Assembly (NCBI GenBank): GCA_963457665.1
Contig: OY735215.1
Span: forward strand, 41,407,825 to 41,471,824
Direction of reading: 5' to 3'
Length of the DNA: 64,000 bases
DNA from: Thysanoteuthis rhombus
Taxonomy: Eukaryota > Mollusca > Cephalopoda > Oegopsida > Thysanoteuthidae
Position 1 is the stretch's first letter, and each line of letters opens with the position of its first letter. Below the pieces are notes generated by a model. That model ran no database searches and was not told the DNA's origin. It worked only from the letters and a program-made list of their open reading frames with translations. Shown one piece after another: positions 10,050 through 22,009 of this stretch. The translations under genes and the position numbers were made by a program.

Positions 10050-11600
10050 GAACTTAAAACCTTGTCCGAGTGTTGCTTAAAAGAGTCCAGTGAAACATCA
10101 GTTAGGTTTCTTATATTAGCTGTGTTTAGGCTAAAAAATCAACTCATTTTGATGTGTTCAAATTGAACTAAAACCAAATATCATATAATTTCCAATTAGA
10201 GTAGAAATGAGAAATTCAAAATAAATATAGTATAAATGTAAATACTTTTTTTTCATAAATCAAGAAGTAGATAGCTCATAAAATAAGTTCATATGAAAGT
10301 ATTTAAATTATAGAAAAAAAAACACCTTGCTACTCATTTTCAGCTCAGTCCTTTCAGCGTTCTATGTTTACTCCAACGTCCATGCTTTCCATATTTAAAA
10401 AGCCCGCCATTGTTCAGTCGTTGCTGAGGCAGACGTAAAACTAACTCTCTTTCCAACAACTTTGCTTCAAAGCCGATTTCTCATTGTGCACACTTTATCT
10501 TCTCTTTTCATTCAACATGTTTTGAGTGTATTTGTTTATAATAACTGATGCAACATGTATGCAACAATATTCTTTCTACATCATTAAATGTTCATATATC
10601 TCATCAAAAAATGACTGTTCTTGCTTGTTTATTCCAATGGAGACCAAAATTCTTCATTCAATTTCTACAAGTGAATATTCTATGCAGAATACATCTTTAT
10701 GGGGCCAAACAAACAACTGACCCAAAACAACAAGCAAGTAAGCTATTGAAATGATCAGGTCATCTGATAGCTGGACTTTCTTCCCAAAGGTTTTCTCTCT
10801 TTTGTATTGTACTTCATGTTTTCAAGTGTTGGTATGATACAATCTGTTCTATCACTCACTCGGGTAAGAACTGGGTTTGATGCGAAATTTAGTTCTATTC
10901 TTGTGATATGATAGGTAGATATGGTCCAGGGAAGAAGATGCATATGGTATAATGACAGAGAGTCAGCTCGCACTTAGGGAATGGAGCAGTGGAAAATAAA
11001 AACCAAGACCTGTCAGTGATTGGATTCCTTGCTCTAAAAGACAGATTGAGTTGTCAACTAGTTCTTCTGGCCATCAGAATCACGTAACGTCTTGATCTGT
11101 TGAGGGATCGAGTTCAGTTTAGGTGATTTTTTTTTCTTCTGGAATACCGGATGAAGGACAATTGTTACCGAGATAAGAGTGAATTGTTTTGTTATTCAAC
11201 TGTTCAAGCCACAATTCTTTCAATGATACTTCATGAGTAGATAACTGCATTGCGTTCTTATCTTCCCACCAAAGAATATAAACTCAGATACTGTGAACCT
11301 GATCCAAATCAATTATCTCAAAGGTATCCATTAGTCAGAACCTACGGCACACCAGAGAATTGTTCAATACACTTGCTTTACTTATCTATTTATTTTCGTA
11401 CTTGAAAATACAAATTTTTGCAGCAAATTCAAGTTTATAAGCTTCCATGAAGGGTTTTTTTTTTTTCATCAGAACATATTGCATGGAACTACAAAGTCCC
11501 AATCTTCTTGACACTGTATACAATAATAACAAAATAGTTTGGATGTTTTGAATAAATCATGAAATTTTTGATTAAGTAACGTCTTGAAAAAATTGAAATG
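10050..11600. other. No gene recognised
   Basis: Only short frames, none with recognisable motifs. Confidence 0.45.
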
Positions 11601-11639
11601 AAAAAATTAGGGAAGAATTTGATGGCTTATAGAATGTAC

Positions 11640-11840
11640 AACAATGGATCAATAAGTCAACAGTCTGACAATAACATTAACTGAATTTTCTCTGTATACT
11701 GTTCAATATACGTACTTCATGTAGAAGCATTGGGTTAAGGGCATGGACAAGGAATGAGGATTTGTTTAAGAATGAATATTTGTTACGTGAAATAAATATT
11801 TTTTTCCATCATTACATAACAGACTTTTATATTCTAGAGA
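11640..11840 (+). mobile_element. Mariner deletion derivative (copy 1)
   Basis: Begins ggatcaataagtcaacag and carries an actgaattttctct block. Then, after an abrupt junction, comes a degraded match to the mariner transposase C-terminus (aagggcatggacaaggaa, then gaggatttgtt). The same architecture is seen at 34590 and 39210. Most of the transposase is absent. Confidence 0.5.
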
Positions 11841-11859
11841 GCACAAACTCAACTTTCAA

Positions 11860-12312
11860 GAAGAAGAAAATACCATTAGTCCTAAACAGAAGGGTATGCA
11901 ACCAATATATCCTCCTGATAGTCACCTATGGACCTGAAATATGGAACTTTACAAAATTGAGAACCATGCAACAAGTACAGGAAAAATCATGCTCAACATC
12001 ACGTGGAGAGATCATAAAACAGCACAGTACATTAGAGGAAGAACAGGAATTAGAAATATAAAATCAGTCAAGAAACACAAATGGCAATGGGCTGGTCATG
12101 TTGCAAGAATTACCAATAACTGATGGACATCACGACTCAAAATGTGGATCTCCAGAGATCATATGCAAAACTGTGGCCAGCAGAAAATAAGATGGCAAAA
12201 GATACTAGACAAGTTCAGAAAGTACTGTCTGCAATATCCATGATAGAAAGATCTGGCAAATCTTGGGGAAGGTCTATGTCAAACAAAGGACACTAAAAGG
12301 CTAATGATGATG
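11860..12312 (+). pseudogene. RTE-like LINE 3' fragment (copy 2)
   Basis: Reads VLNRRVCNQYILLIVTYG and EIWNF in one frame, then after a frameshift near 11945 IMLNITWRDHKTAQYIRG, KWQWAGHVARI, and beyond a stop SRLKMWISRDH and DKFRKY. This is the region after the palm domain in RTE-type ORF2 proteins. The tail is taatgatgatga. The copy is 5'-truncated with at least one frameshift and several stops. Confidence 0.8.
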
Positions 12313-12319
12313 AACATTT

Positions 12320-13250
12320 GAAGACATACTCAATATTCAACATGATAAGAATTGAAAATCATCAAAATGACCAGGTAAGAAAAATGGCAATATATAAGTA
12401 CACCACTATTTTCCTGGCTCTTATAGTTCCATGAAAGTAGTTTTAGACTATTTTTGCTCCATGCGCCACCCCCAGAGCTCAAAAAATAAGACATCCCTAT
12501 TACTATAAAAAAATATTTCAATTATATATTACATGGCAAATTCTCAATAAAACAATACTTTTTGAAACTTCTTTACGGTGTGAAATTTGGTCACATTGCA
12601 ATTACTTCTTTGCTCTTACACCTCACACTATTTATGAATTAAGCATCAGTTAGTATTGTATAATTAGAGATTAATCAGCTAAGCCTAAATGCAACTCAGT
12701 TTTGGGCCACTTAACGATTTTTTTTTTTTCCAAATTGCCCGTCTATGTGGTACATACCCTATGTTCACTGTTCCAAAGCCATACCATTTTAATGACGGTA
12801 TGAGGGAAGCTGAGATCAATACTCATTCAGTGAGATACCACTGATTCACCATTCTATCATAATGGATCATAGTCAGAAGCTTTTACAACGATCCGACCCA
12901 TTCTCTTGAATAGATACTGGCCGGTGTTTATGCTTTATGTCAGTACTGTCTTTGAAGACATTGCTTGGATTAAATCAAAGCAAAATAGGAAAAACTTTCA
13001 GAAAATTAACAGATCACCAGTGACATCTATGGCTTACATATAAGCCATAGAAATGCCAACAGCCTACTTGTAATTTCACCAGGATTAAGAGAGTTGGGGT
13101 ATGTGTGCGTGTGTGGGTCTTTATAATCATGATTTCCAATAGACTATGGTCACAGACATTGATGCGAAATTGTAAGATACTACCCATCATTAGGCACAAA
13201 CAATATATTTTCCTCCGAGTGAAAACGTCAAAAAAAAAATCTTTGGTTAG
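12320..13250. other. No gene recognised
   Basis: AT-rich, without recognisable coding sequence. Confidence 0.45.
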
Positions 13251-13255
13251 CAGTG

Positions 13256-13472
13256 CCAGAAGATGGTAGCCATTTTAAATGGCTAAAAGAGGCTAGATTT
13301 TTCAATGACTGGCTCTATAATATCTTATCAATATATTGTATGTTTATACTCTTTGGAGCCATGGCATGAGTCTCAAGAGATTATTTATATATAAAATATG
13401 TTTTAGCAAGACAGTTATCTGAAAATGTTATCTAGCCAATTTTAGCCGTTTAAAATGGATACCATCTTCTGG
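13256..13472. mobile_element. 217-bp MITE with about 45-bp terminal inverted repeats
   Basis: The left end ccagaagatggtagccattt, continuing taaatggctaaaagaggctag, is matched in inverted orientation at 13428-13472 (gccgtttaaaatggatacc, atcttctgg) with about five mismatches. The centre is AT-rich and non-coding. No target duplication is obvious, so the superfamily is unassigned. Confidence 0.7.
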
Positions 13473-13479
13473 TCCCATC

Positions 13480-14500
13480 AAAGCTTGCTCTCATAAGAAT
13501 CTAAACAGCACCATCAAGATAGAAATGAACGCATTCCTTTTTTCTTTCATCTCAACAGCCTCTCTTCTTTTCAAGCTATAAATGGTACGTTAAAAGTAGA
13601 CCTGAGCAAGCAAAGTTATTGACTGAAAGTCAAGGATGACTTTGAAAGCAATTTCATAACAGACAATTTGAAGCAACCTTACAAGTTACATATAAATATA
13701 GGGAAAAGATCACAGGCATAAGTAAATATAAAAGAAAAGATGAAAAAGATAAAAATTGCACAACTGCAACAGTTAGATGCATACCAGGTCTTAAAATGGC
13801 TATAATATTAGATGCATTAGGGTCTTTTGTTGAGTTATCTTAATATAGATCTGAGAGTGTCTGTAACAGAAGATGTCTTTCTGAAGGTATATGTATATAT
13901 ATTATATAAATATATAAGACCAGTATTCGATGATACCCAACAAGATGATATTAATAGTTGACAACGTGAAAAGAATAATAAATTGTTCAATGTATGGAAA
14001 AAGTCAGGTTCTAAAAGTAAACTTACATTCGCAAAACTTGAGCATCTTCCGTATCAACCCTTAATAAAATCAAAGTTACATTTCTTTCAAGGTTATTAAC
14101 TCATAGCAATCAACAGGCTCTTATTGTTATAAGGAAACATAGGCTCAAAATCATAAATGATATTTTCCAAACATATTCAAAGTTTTTTTTAAGTAACTGA
14201 CGTTTAACATTTGTTCTATGACAATGTTGGCAAAAACCAGTAACTTTTAGGACATGGCTTCATTTTGTACTTTCGTCTTATAAGGCTGCAACCATTGAAA
14301 CATGTGTACAAATTGTTGATTTCAAAATCTATTTCTGATTTTTTCCACATTGTCATCTATTGACATCATATACAAATACACAAACACACATATGCTTCTG
14401 TGATTACATGAAAATGTATGATAGGTAAACATCACAAATACACGTGCACATAAAACACATGATAAATTAGTATTATCTGTAGATATATGTATATTTATTG
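13480..14500. other. No gene recognised
   Basis: AT-rich; contains short frames only. Confidence 0.45.
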
Positions 14501-14504
14501 CCAC

Positions 14505-14800
14505 ATACGCTCATCTTATATACCTGCATACATGTGTATATGCACATTTATATGTTGATGTGTATGAATGTATGAGTAGATGCACATATGAGCGAACATA
14601 GATGTGTGTGTATACACACATAGGAAAGTGGATGTGTGAGAATGTGTGCGTGTATATATACACACAAATGAACAAGGATGTATGAGAGTGTGTGTATACG
14701 CACATATGAATGTAGGTGTAGGAGACTGTGGGTGTGTATATGCGCAAATGAATATAATTGTGTAAGTATACACACATATGAACTTGCACGTGTGAGGATC
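14505..14800. repeat. Degenerate TG/CA-rich minisatellite, unit about 42 bp
   Basis: Blocks of the type gtgtgtatacacacata recur near 14608, 14650, 14690, 14733 and 14767, separated by gaatg and gatgtgtgagaa spacers. Scarcity of minus-strand stops leaves all three minus frames open for 84-92 codons, rich in Tyr, His, Ile and Thr. That is a composition effect, not evidence of a gene. Confidence 0.7.
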
Positions 14801-15060
14801 AATTTAAGGAATATTTGTATGTTTTCTTATAAAAGTAAAAGCCTATTAAATGTTAAGAGTAGATAACATTGAAAGAAATGCAACATTGATTTTATTTAGG
14901 GAGTGATACGGAAGACGCTGAAGAGTTTTCTGAATATAAGTTCACTTTTAGAAACTGAGTGCAGGTGCTTGTCATTGACAACTGAAAAGACTCCATCTCA
15001 CAATCCTTTTTCCAGTTACTTGAAAAACACACAGGCCTTACTTAATATCCAAATGCAAAG

Positions 15061-15124
<64 letters not shown>

Positions 15125-15250
15125 CACACATATGCTTTTATAGATGCACATACATATTTTCATATTTGGTGTAAATATAATACATACACACATATATACA
15201 CATACAAATACACACACACACACACACACACACACTGTGTGTGTATATAC

Positions 15251-15293
<43 letters not shown>

Positions 15294-15310
15294 CATGTAT
15301 GTGTGTGTGT
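15061..15310. repeat. Compound (AT)n/(AC)n microsatellite block
   Basis: (AT)n at 15068-15121, (AC)n at 15210-15235, a gtgtgtgt turn, then (AT)n at 15256-15291 and a (GT)n end at 15299-15310. All reading frames across it are simple-sequence artefacts. Confidence 0.95.
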
Positions 15311-16159
15311 ATCCCTGTGCTCTCTGGAAAGCAAGTAAGTAACAATTCCAGGCAAACACCTCCGTCACAATCCAAAATATGACAGATTTTAAAGGGAGTA
15401 GTCTTGGGAAATGAACAAGGAATTTCAGAAAGAATAATGGGGAAAAATGGTATTTCTATTCCGCCAAAGCCATTATGTTAAAAGGTTCTTATCAATGCCA
15501 ATTCCATTACCTACATATATTTATAGCAGGATATTGGAAAATGCCCTTCTCTTTAATAGAAGAAAAGAATAATGTCTTTCTTCTTTCTTTATTGGTTTCT
15601 GGTCATGTATTTATTAAAATGGAGTTAGTAGACTGAAACTAAATCACTTGACACTTTTAACAATCTCACTTAGAGTGCAACAGCCAAAATGAAGGCGTTT
15701 ATGCTCTGATAATTGCGTGTGATTATGCTGCTTGACCATTTAGCCCCTATATTTTGATTCTTTTACAAAACAAGAATCAAAATAAAAAATATTGCTTTTT
15801 CCAGCCATCGACATGTAATGTCTTTTTCCTGAGAATCATTTACAGTGATTCAAAGAGAAAAGCAGCATATTTAGGCATTATTTAGACATATATGCCCAAG
15901 GTTTATCTTTGTCACCAAGTCCATATACTCACTCCTTAGTAACAGAGTCACATGACACAGAAAAAAAGTTATTTGTATACCTGTAAATCAGATAATATAT
16001 TTGGATTTCTACAAAAAGGAAGATTATGTTTACCTTAAATTCCAAAATATAGACAATAATGAGGTAAATAAAACAATGATCAAGTCACTATGCAGGTATG
16101 AATCTACAAGCAAATATTTCTTGAGAAATAAATTCCGTCAAAACGAAACAAGATTTGAA

Positions 16160-16575
16160 CAGGTCTGATTAGTCACTAATTAGAAACCATCACATGACCA
16201 AAGTCTTTTGGCAGCATGGGGAGTGGAAAATGGGTGATCAATGAATAAGTTATTTCTCTCACCTTTTGTTTGCAATGTTAGTGCAGCTGGGCATAGAGTA
16301 AGGGACTAATTCAGCATAAACTTACATTGTAAATTGAACTCCAACTAAAGACGTACTTTCGGTGGGAATTTTCAGAAAACAAAAGAATGTTTTTCCTCGA
16401 CATAATAGGGTGTAATGAGGATTAGAGCACCATTAAGGACTACCACAGAAAGTCGCTGGAAATCCCGACCATAGGGAGGGTTTTCAAATAGTACATATAA
16501 ATATCAGAACTCATAAATAATTAAAACCAAGCAACAGTGATTAAACCAGTCTGTTGTGGGTAGCAGTGATTGCCA
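16160..16575 (+). mobile_element. Dispersed repeat family 1, copy 2
   Basis: Head caggtctgattagtcacta, then accatcacatgaccaaagtc, cagcatgg, tgatcaatgaataag and acttacattgtaaattgaac. Near 16525-16570 it has aaaccaagcaacagtgatta and ggtagcagtgattg, a segment shared with the copy at 45416-45870. This indicates a family length of at least about 410 bp. Confidence 0.65.
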
Positions 16576-16599
16576 TCATGATTTTACTTTGATGTTGCA

Positions 16600-18000
16600 T
16601 CTTAATGAAGATATACTCCTAGTCAATTAATCAATTTACTGTAAGAGCTCTCGAGGAATAACAGCTCAATCAATTCACAATGCATACTTATTAAGCACAA
16701 GATCAATTATCACTTTTAGAAAGAATGGATATGATTGGTCAATCCAAAGGTGGAATGAGCTAGGATCAAATCACAATGAAAGTTTAGAATTCCACTGTGA
16801 ACTTTGTGATTGTACTATTCACAAATGCTGTTATGTTAAGGTTAGCCTAGGCCATCAGAAAGGTATCTTTGTACAATGAGATGGGAAACTGAAAGGACAA
16901 GCCTTGCTGCTACAGGGCCAAGCCCTACTATGACTTCTATAACAAACAACCAAAGATGATTACTGCAACTTTGCATTCATTAACTTTTAAGGATCTTTGC
17001 TTATCAATACCAGGGGCTATTAAAAGATTATTATAAATAGTCATTGATGAATTGCCTCTCCTTAATAGGGTGAGGATTGGTCTTGTTCTTGTTGTAATAG
17101 TGGGAAAACAAAAGTCAACACTGGCCTCATAATTAAGTTTGATCAAAAATTAACATTGCAAAGCAACAGAGGAAACTATAGACCCATTATAACGTGGAAG
17201 TCAAGGTTCATAATTTTTTACTTCGTTACAAGTGAGTCTGCATAGTAACAAATTTCCATTTTCAGAAACCTTGATCCAAGTACCCCCCCGCCAACTTCTT
17301 CAAGACTAACGCTCATGATTTATGCTGAAATGAAGAGAAAACTGTCAGGTTTCAGGGTGGGTTGAGTTTAGTCCGACAGGAAGACAGAAACAAATATAAT
17401 TTTTTTTACAAACTGTGATACCTTACCAGAAGGTTACTTTTTGACTAAAGTTAGATGCATACGTAGTGTTGGTCATTTCTTTACTGACATATGAAAGGTA
17501 AAGGGGCGATGAATTTCATAAGTACTGAAATATTTTCATCCAACTCATTCCCTTTTTGAAGTTGGTGTAACCTGATTCAGTAGGAATCTTTCTATTTTTC
17601 TAATAAGTTTTATTTTATGATCCATAATAACGCTTTGAAAATCAGGGTCCATGCTCAAACCATGTTACTAGCAATTCAGCATTATATCGAGCTGTTTGTA
17701 ATGATTTTACAGTGAACTGCCAAATTAGCATGAGAATGGCATTATTAGTGCTACTAAAAATATGGCACTCCTACCGGCACTGGTACACAAACCACAGGCT
17801 GCTGGTATAAGGTTCAATTTTCACACTCTTTATGACATCTAAAATATGCAAAAGATGTCATGGAAGACATTTACAGAAACAATCTTGTGGATTTTTTATA
17901 ATGAAAGTAAAAGCAGAATATCCTGAGCTTACTGAAAATGCTCATCTTCAATGAAACCAGATTTATATGCTTATCTTCAGTGTTATCAAGATTAAATGAG
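16600..18000. other. No gene recognised
   Basis: No frame with recognisable motifs and no repeat that I could pair. Confidence 0.45.
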
Positions 18001-18029
18001 ATGAAGCAGAGCAAGCCTAACCTTCAAGA

Positions 18030-18430
18030 CTAAGATTCACTATTCCCAAAAAGAAGGGTATACAACCAATGCATCCTCTTGATCTTCACCGAAGGAGCTG
18101 AAACATGGAACTTGACCCAAAGATTGACCCTTGAACTGAGAGCCATGAATGTGCACAGGAGGGAATCATGCTGATGATCACATGGAGAGATTACAAAACA
18201 GCACAGTATATAAGAGGAGAAACAGCAGCCGATGATATAGAAAGAATTAGAAAACTTAAATGGAAATGGGCTGGTCATGTAGCAAGAATATAACCAGGAC
18301 AACACAACTCACAATGTGGATCCCAAAATATCATATGCGAAACTGTGGCCAGCTGAATATAAGTTGGCATGACGAACTAGACGAGTTTAGAAAGTACTGG
18401 CTCACATTACTGCCCACATTAGAGATAAGA
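18030..18430 (+). pseudogene. RTE-like LINE 3' fragment (copy 3)
   Basis: Shares with copy 2 the agaagggtatacaaccaatg start, the gctgaaacatggaacttgac block, the ggagagattacaaaacagca block, the aatgggctggtcatgtagca block (WAGHVAR) and the gacgagtttagaaagtactg block. It is broken by frameshifts and stops. It ends abruptly at about 18430, where a reverse family 1 fragment begins, so the LINE's own 3' tail is missing. Confidence 0.75.
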
Positions 18431-18475
18431 AATTCATCACATGACAGTTCCTATTGAATGACTAACCAGACCTGC
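18430..18475 (-). mobile_element. Dispersed repeat family 1, 45-bp head fragment
   Basis: catcacatgacagttcctat then gactaaccagacctg is the reverse complement of the family 1 head. It lies directly against the broken end of the LINE copy on its left. Confidence 0.55.
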
Positions 18476-18904
18476 CATTTCATTACTTGAAAATATATAC
18501 TTGTGATATTTTGCTAGATTTCCCAATTTTCAGAATTTATTGTGCAATTTTCTATAACTTGTTCAAAAAGTCAAGAAAAATTTGTTAACTGTTAATTAAT
18601 TCTTAATATTTTCCAACTGACAATAAAATTATTACAAAAGTTCGATCAGTATTTTATTGACCATGTTCAGATAATTATTTAGCACAGATAAGCAACCAGA
18701 TTGTGACACAAGATCAGATAGTTTGAGTGACGTAGCCGTACAGTACCTTCATGGTATTCTTGCAGAGCAACCAGAAGAAAGTCACTTCTCAAACCAGTCA
18801 AGATTCAGCAGAGAAAAACATGGGTTATCAAAATGATGGATAGACCCCTGGAGTTTTGAGAAAATTGTCATCTTTTCGGATGTGTCCTCATTTGCTCAAT
18901 TTCC

Positions 18905-19027
18905 GAAAAGCGGTTGAAATATGGAACCTAACCAAAAGATTGGCCATGCAGCATGCACAGAAGAGAATCATAATCAACATCACAGGGAGAGATCATAGAA
19001 TAGCACAGTATATTAATATATAATATG

Positions 19028-19066
<39 letters not shown>

Positions 19067-19345
19067 AACTAGGAGTCAGATATATCGTAGAATCCATTAG
19101 AAAACTCAATTGGCAATGGGCTGGTCAGGTTGCAAGAATAGCAGACAACCGCTGGATATCACGGCTCACAATGTGGATTCCAAGAGATCATACTCAAAAC
19201 TGTGGCTGACAGAATATAAGTTTGTGCAACGAACTAGACAAGTTTAGAAAGTATCGACCCTGCAATGTCCAAGATAGAGAGGTCTGGCAAATCTTGAGGA
19301 AGGTCTATGTCCAACAAAGGATGATGACAGGTCTGGAGATTATTC
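18905..19345 (+). pseudogene. RTE-like LINE 3' fragment (copy 4), with internal TA expansion
   Basis: Matches copies 2 and 3 from gaaatatggaacctaacc to tctatgtccaacaaagg. A 50-bp TA-rich tract (19011-19062) interrupts it exactly where the sister copies read cacagtatataagagg. The reading frames are broken. Confidence 0.75.
19011..19062. repeat. (TA)n tract grown inside a LINE
   Basis: A TA run with a few interruptions, flanked on both sides by LINE sequence that is continuous in the other copies. Confidence 0.85.
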
Positions 19346-19904
19346 ACCCAATAATTTTGTCTGAACAATCTGCAGTACCCACAATCAAAAATCGCAAATT
19401 TTCAGTTAAAGTATAGGGAGCGATTTGAAGCATCAGTCGCTTGAGGTTTCCAGAATGTATGGTGGAAATCTATTCATGAAATTACACATCCATTTTGCAG
19501 GAGACTTCTTCCAATATTCAGTGATAGTTATTTGAACAAAAGTAGTACCCTCTTTATGGAGGATAGAGTTCTATGCCATTTACCAGAAAAAATATATACA
19601 ATAAATGACATATACAAAATTGCAAAAGTGAATCACATAGCCAAGACAGTATCTTGACATGAATACTACTGAATATGCCAGAACCATTTGAATTGTAGGA
19701 GAAGGAAAATATTCAGAAAGACCTTAACAAAAGATTGACTTCATGTTTTCAATGTAGTCTGGTTGGATATCCCCATAGAGAATATAGCCAATCCGATAAA
19801 TTAGTTATCTGAAAGAAAATCTTGATACTTTAAAAATCTGTTAATGGTAACTCTACCAAATTTTGATTTGTAAGATAAAAAAAATCTAGAATTCTTCACA
19901 CTAA

Positions 19905-19980
19905 ATAAAGCCCTGGAGGTGCTAGTAATGGTAACTGCATGGACGATGGAATCAGCAACCTGAGTTCAAACTCAATTTGG
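19905..19980 (+). repeat. Possible tRNA-derived SINE head
   Basis: taatggtaactgcatgg could be a degenerate A box, and gagttcaaactcaatt a B box, at a tRNA-like distance. There is no cloverleaf that I could complete by eye and no second copy was paired. Confidence 0.25.
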
Positions 19981-20250
19981 GGCTGTTGATATTCACTTGG
20001 CACTAATGCTAAAAAGGCATGAATTCATCACTTCTCCTCCCCCATCCAGCTAAGCGTAAAATAGAAAAAATGAATACTACACATAAATTTAAGTAACTCA
20101 ATTTTTATCAGTATAACACCACACATTGTACACATATCCTCGAACACTATATATAACAATGTTATATTCAAGATAATATACATATATACACTGAAGGTCA
20201 GCATGTTTGCTAATATCTGCATCGGTACAAATATACAGATAAAACATACC

Positions 20251-21413
20251 AGTCCAGGCAATTAGTCCAAAAATTATTCAGTTGGTGACAAAAGCATGAA
20301 ATTAGGCACAAACATTCTTTGGTAAGTACTGATTTTCAGATTTTTAGATATCGAAACATTCTCAAATTGTCCGTCCATAACAATGGTTGCTAAGGAATTC
20401 ATCTTCCATAGCAATTACAAATTTCTGGATCCAAACCATACCTGCCTAAATCATTTTCCAAAAGTTAAGAATTAATTTCAATCAGATTTTGTGGAAGGGT
20501 GGAGCACAAATGCAAAAAAAGTGATCAAATCTATTTATTTTCCGGAAATTTATTTTTAATAAAGAGATATTTTTGCAGCTTTTTTTTTTTTCTCATATTC
20601 ACTCCTGTCTCTCTACAGGATGTCTTCTGAACTTCTCAAAGAATTTCGATGACATTTAGTAGAAAGATAAACCACACTGTACAAAAGAAATGATCATCTT
20701 TTGGGGTAGGTTCAGGAATTTAAGATATTTTTTCCATTTTAAAATTTCATACATTTCTGTATTCCCACACTTCCGTCCACACGATATCTCCAAAAGTCCT
20801 CAATGAATTTCAATGAAATTTTGTGGATGGGTGAAAAACAAGATAAAAAAAGGAGTGATCAAATTTTTTGGTTAGATCCAAGAATTTGTGTCACATCAAA
20901 AAATATTTTTGCATTTTTTAAAAATACATTTTTGTATTCACTACTATCTAATCGTATGATATCCCCAAAAGGTCACAACTGATGAAATTCTGTGGGAGGG
21001 TCAAACACATTGTAAGGGAAAAATATGTAAATTTCAGTGGGGAGTGACGTAAGAATTTGTTTTCGATTGAGACAAATTTTTCCGTTTTATTATTTTATTC
21101 ATTTCAGTTCATGCTTCTGTCCACACAAAATCTCCAAATGTTCTCAATGATATTTTGCGGGAAGGTAGGCCACAAGATAACAAGGGAGTAATCAAATTTG
21201 GTGGTTACATCAAGGAATTTGTATCTCATTAGGAGATATTTATAGGCTTATTAGGCTTGTTGCTAGGTTCAAAATATTACCTAGCAATCATTGCTACGGA
21301 AAATCTGTTTCAGAATATCTGAAATTGTTCAGTTAACACTGAAGTATCATACAGTTTTATACTTTTATCTCAAATAAACAATTCAGACCAAATTTCCACC
21401 GATCGCCTGGACT
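20251..21413. mobile_element. 1.16-kb foldback-type element with tandem core (pearl-like)
   Basis: The termini agtccaggcaattagtcc (from 20251) and gatcgcctggact (ending 21413) are inverted partners. The match extends inwards for about 165 bp, including ataacaatggttgctaagg on the left and the complement of tagcaatgattgctaggt on the right. The interior has about five diverged direct repeats, with anchors like ctccaaaagtcctcaatgaa near 20455, 20620, 20788, 20962 and 21130 (period 165-174 bp). Each carries a ttttgtgg, an aagtgatcaaat and a ccaagaatttgt box. No transposase is encoded. The plan of inverted termini around tandem units of about 160 bp recalls the bivalve pearl elements and other foldback elements; this is an analogy, not a sequence match. 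Confidence 0.75.
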
Positions 21414-21624
21414 ATGTATCTCTATATGAATTAAGAAAAGTAACTTTATTATTATAATCTATACATGTACAATGGTGTAGATACAGACAGTATGCATACA
21501 TACATGAGTAGATTTATACCAAAAGTACTTACAGTCGTACAATGTACCATAAAACACCTAAAAATTTGTGTGTGTGCATGGGGAATTGTGCGTAAGTAAA
21601 TATATTACTTAGAATTTGGACTGT

Positions 21625-21735
21625 CCAGTTCTGCATAGGGCAGAGGTAGAATGCCAGCTTCTGTGTCTGAAGCAAAGGTTTCAATCCTACCTCATGGCAC
21701 TGGATGGGATATTGGATAGTCTATAGCCACACTGA
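21625..21735 (+). repeat. tRNA-like sequence, probable SINE head
   Basis: gggcagaggtagaatgccag resembles a tRNA D-arm/A-box segment. 30 bases on, aaggtttcaatcctacct resembles a T-arm/B box, and gcttctgtgtctgaagc could form an anticodon stem-loop. A complete acceptor stem is not convincing. Probably a tRNA-derived SINE relic. Confidence 0.45.
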
Positions 21736-21953
21736 AGAGTTGTAATACAACAAAACAACTGTCTTTGGATGGCACAATTATTGATTGATATATATATATA
21801 TAGCTGCATCAGTGTGTGCTAAGCCTGATGGAAAAAGTATTTATTTTCTAACATAATCTCCTCCCTAGCCAATGCCATACACAGTGAAAATTCCTGAGCA
21901 AAATTCAGCTAATAACTATATCAGGTGTGCAGAAGGCAGACGTATTGATTCAA

Positions 21954-21954
<1 letters not shown>

Positions 21955-21996
<42 letters not shown>

Positions 21997-22000
21997 TATA
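21955..22000. repeat. (TA)n microsatellite
   Basis: Alternating TA run with one tacaca interruption. Confidence 0.9.
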
Positions 22001-22009
22001 TTTACATAC

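Noticed and set aside
14903-15292. 129-codon plus-strand frame rich in Ile, Tyr, His and Thr
   Set aside because: Mostly translated (TA)n and (CA)n simple sequence.
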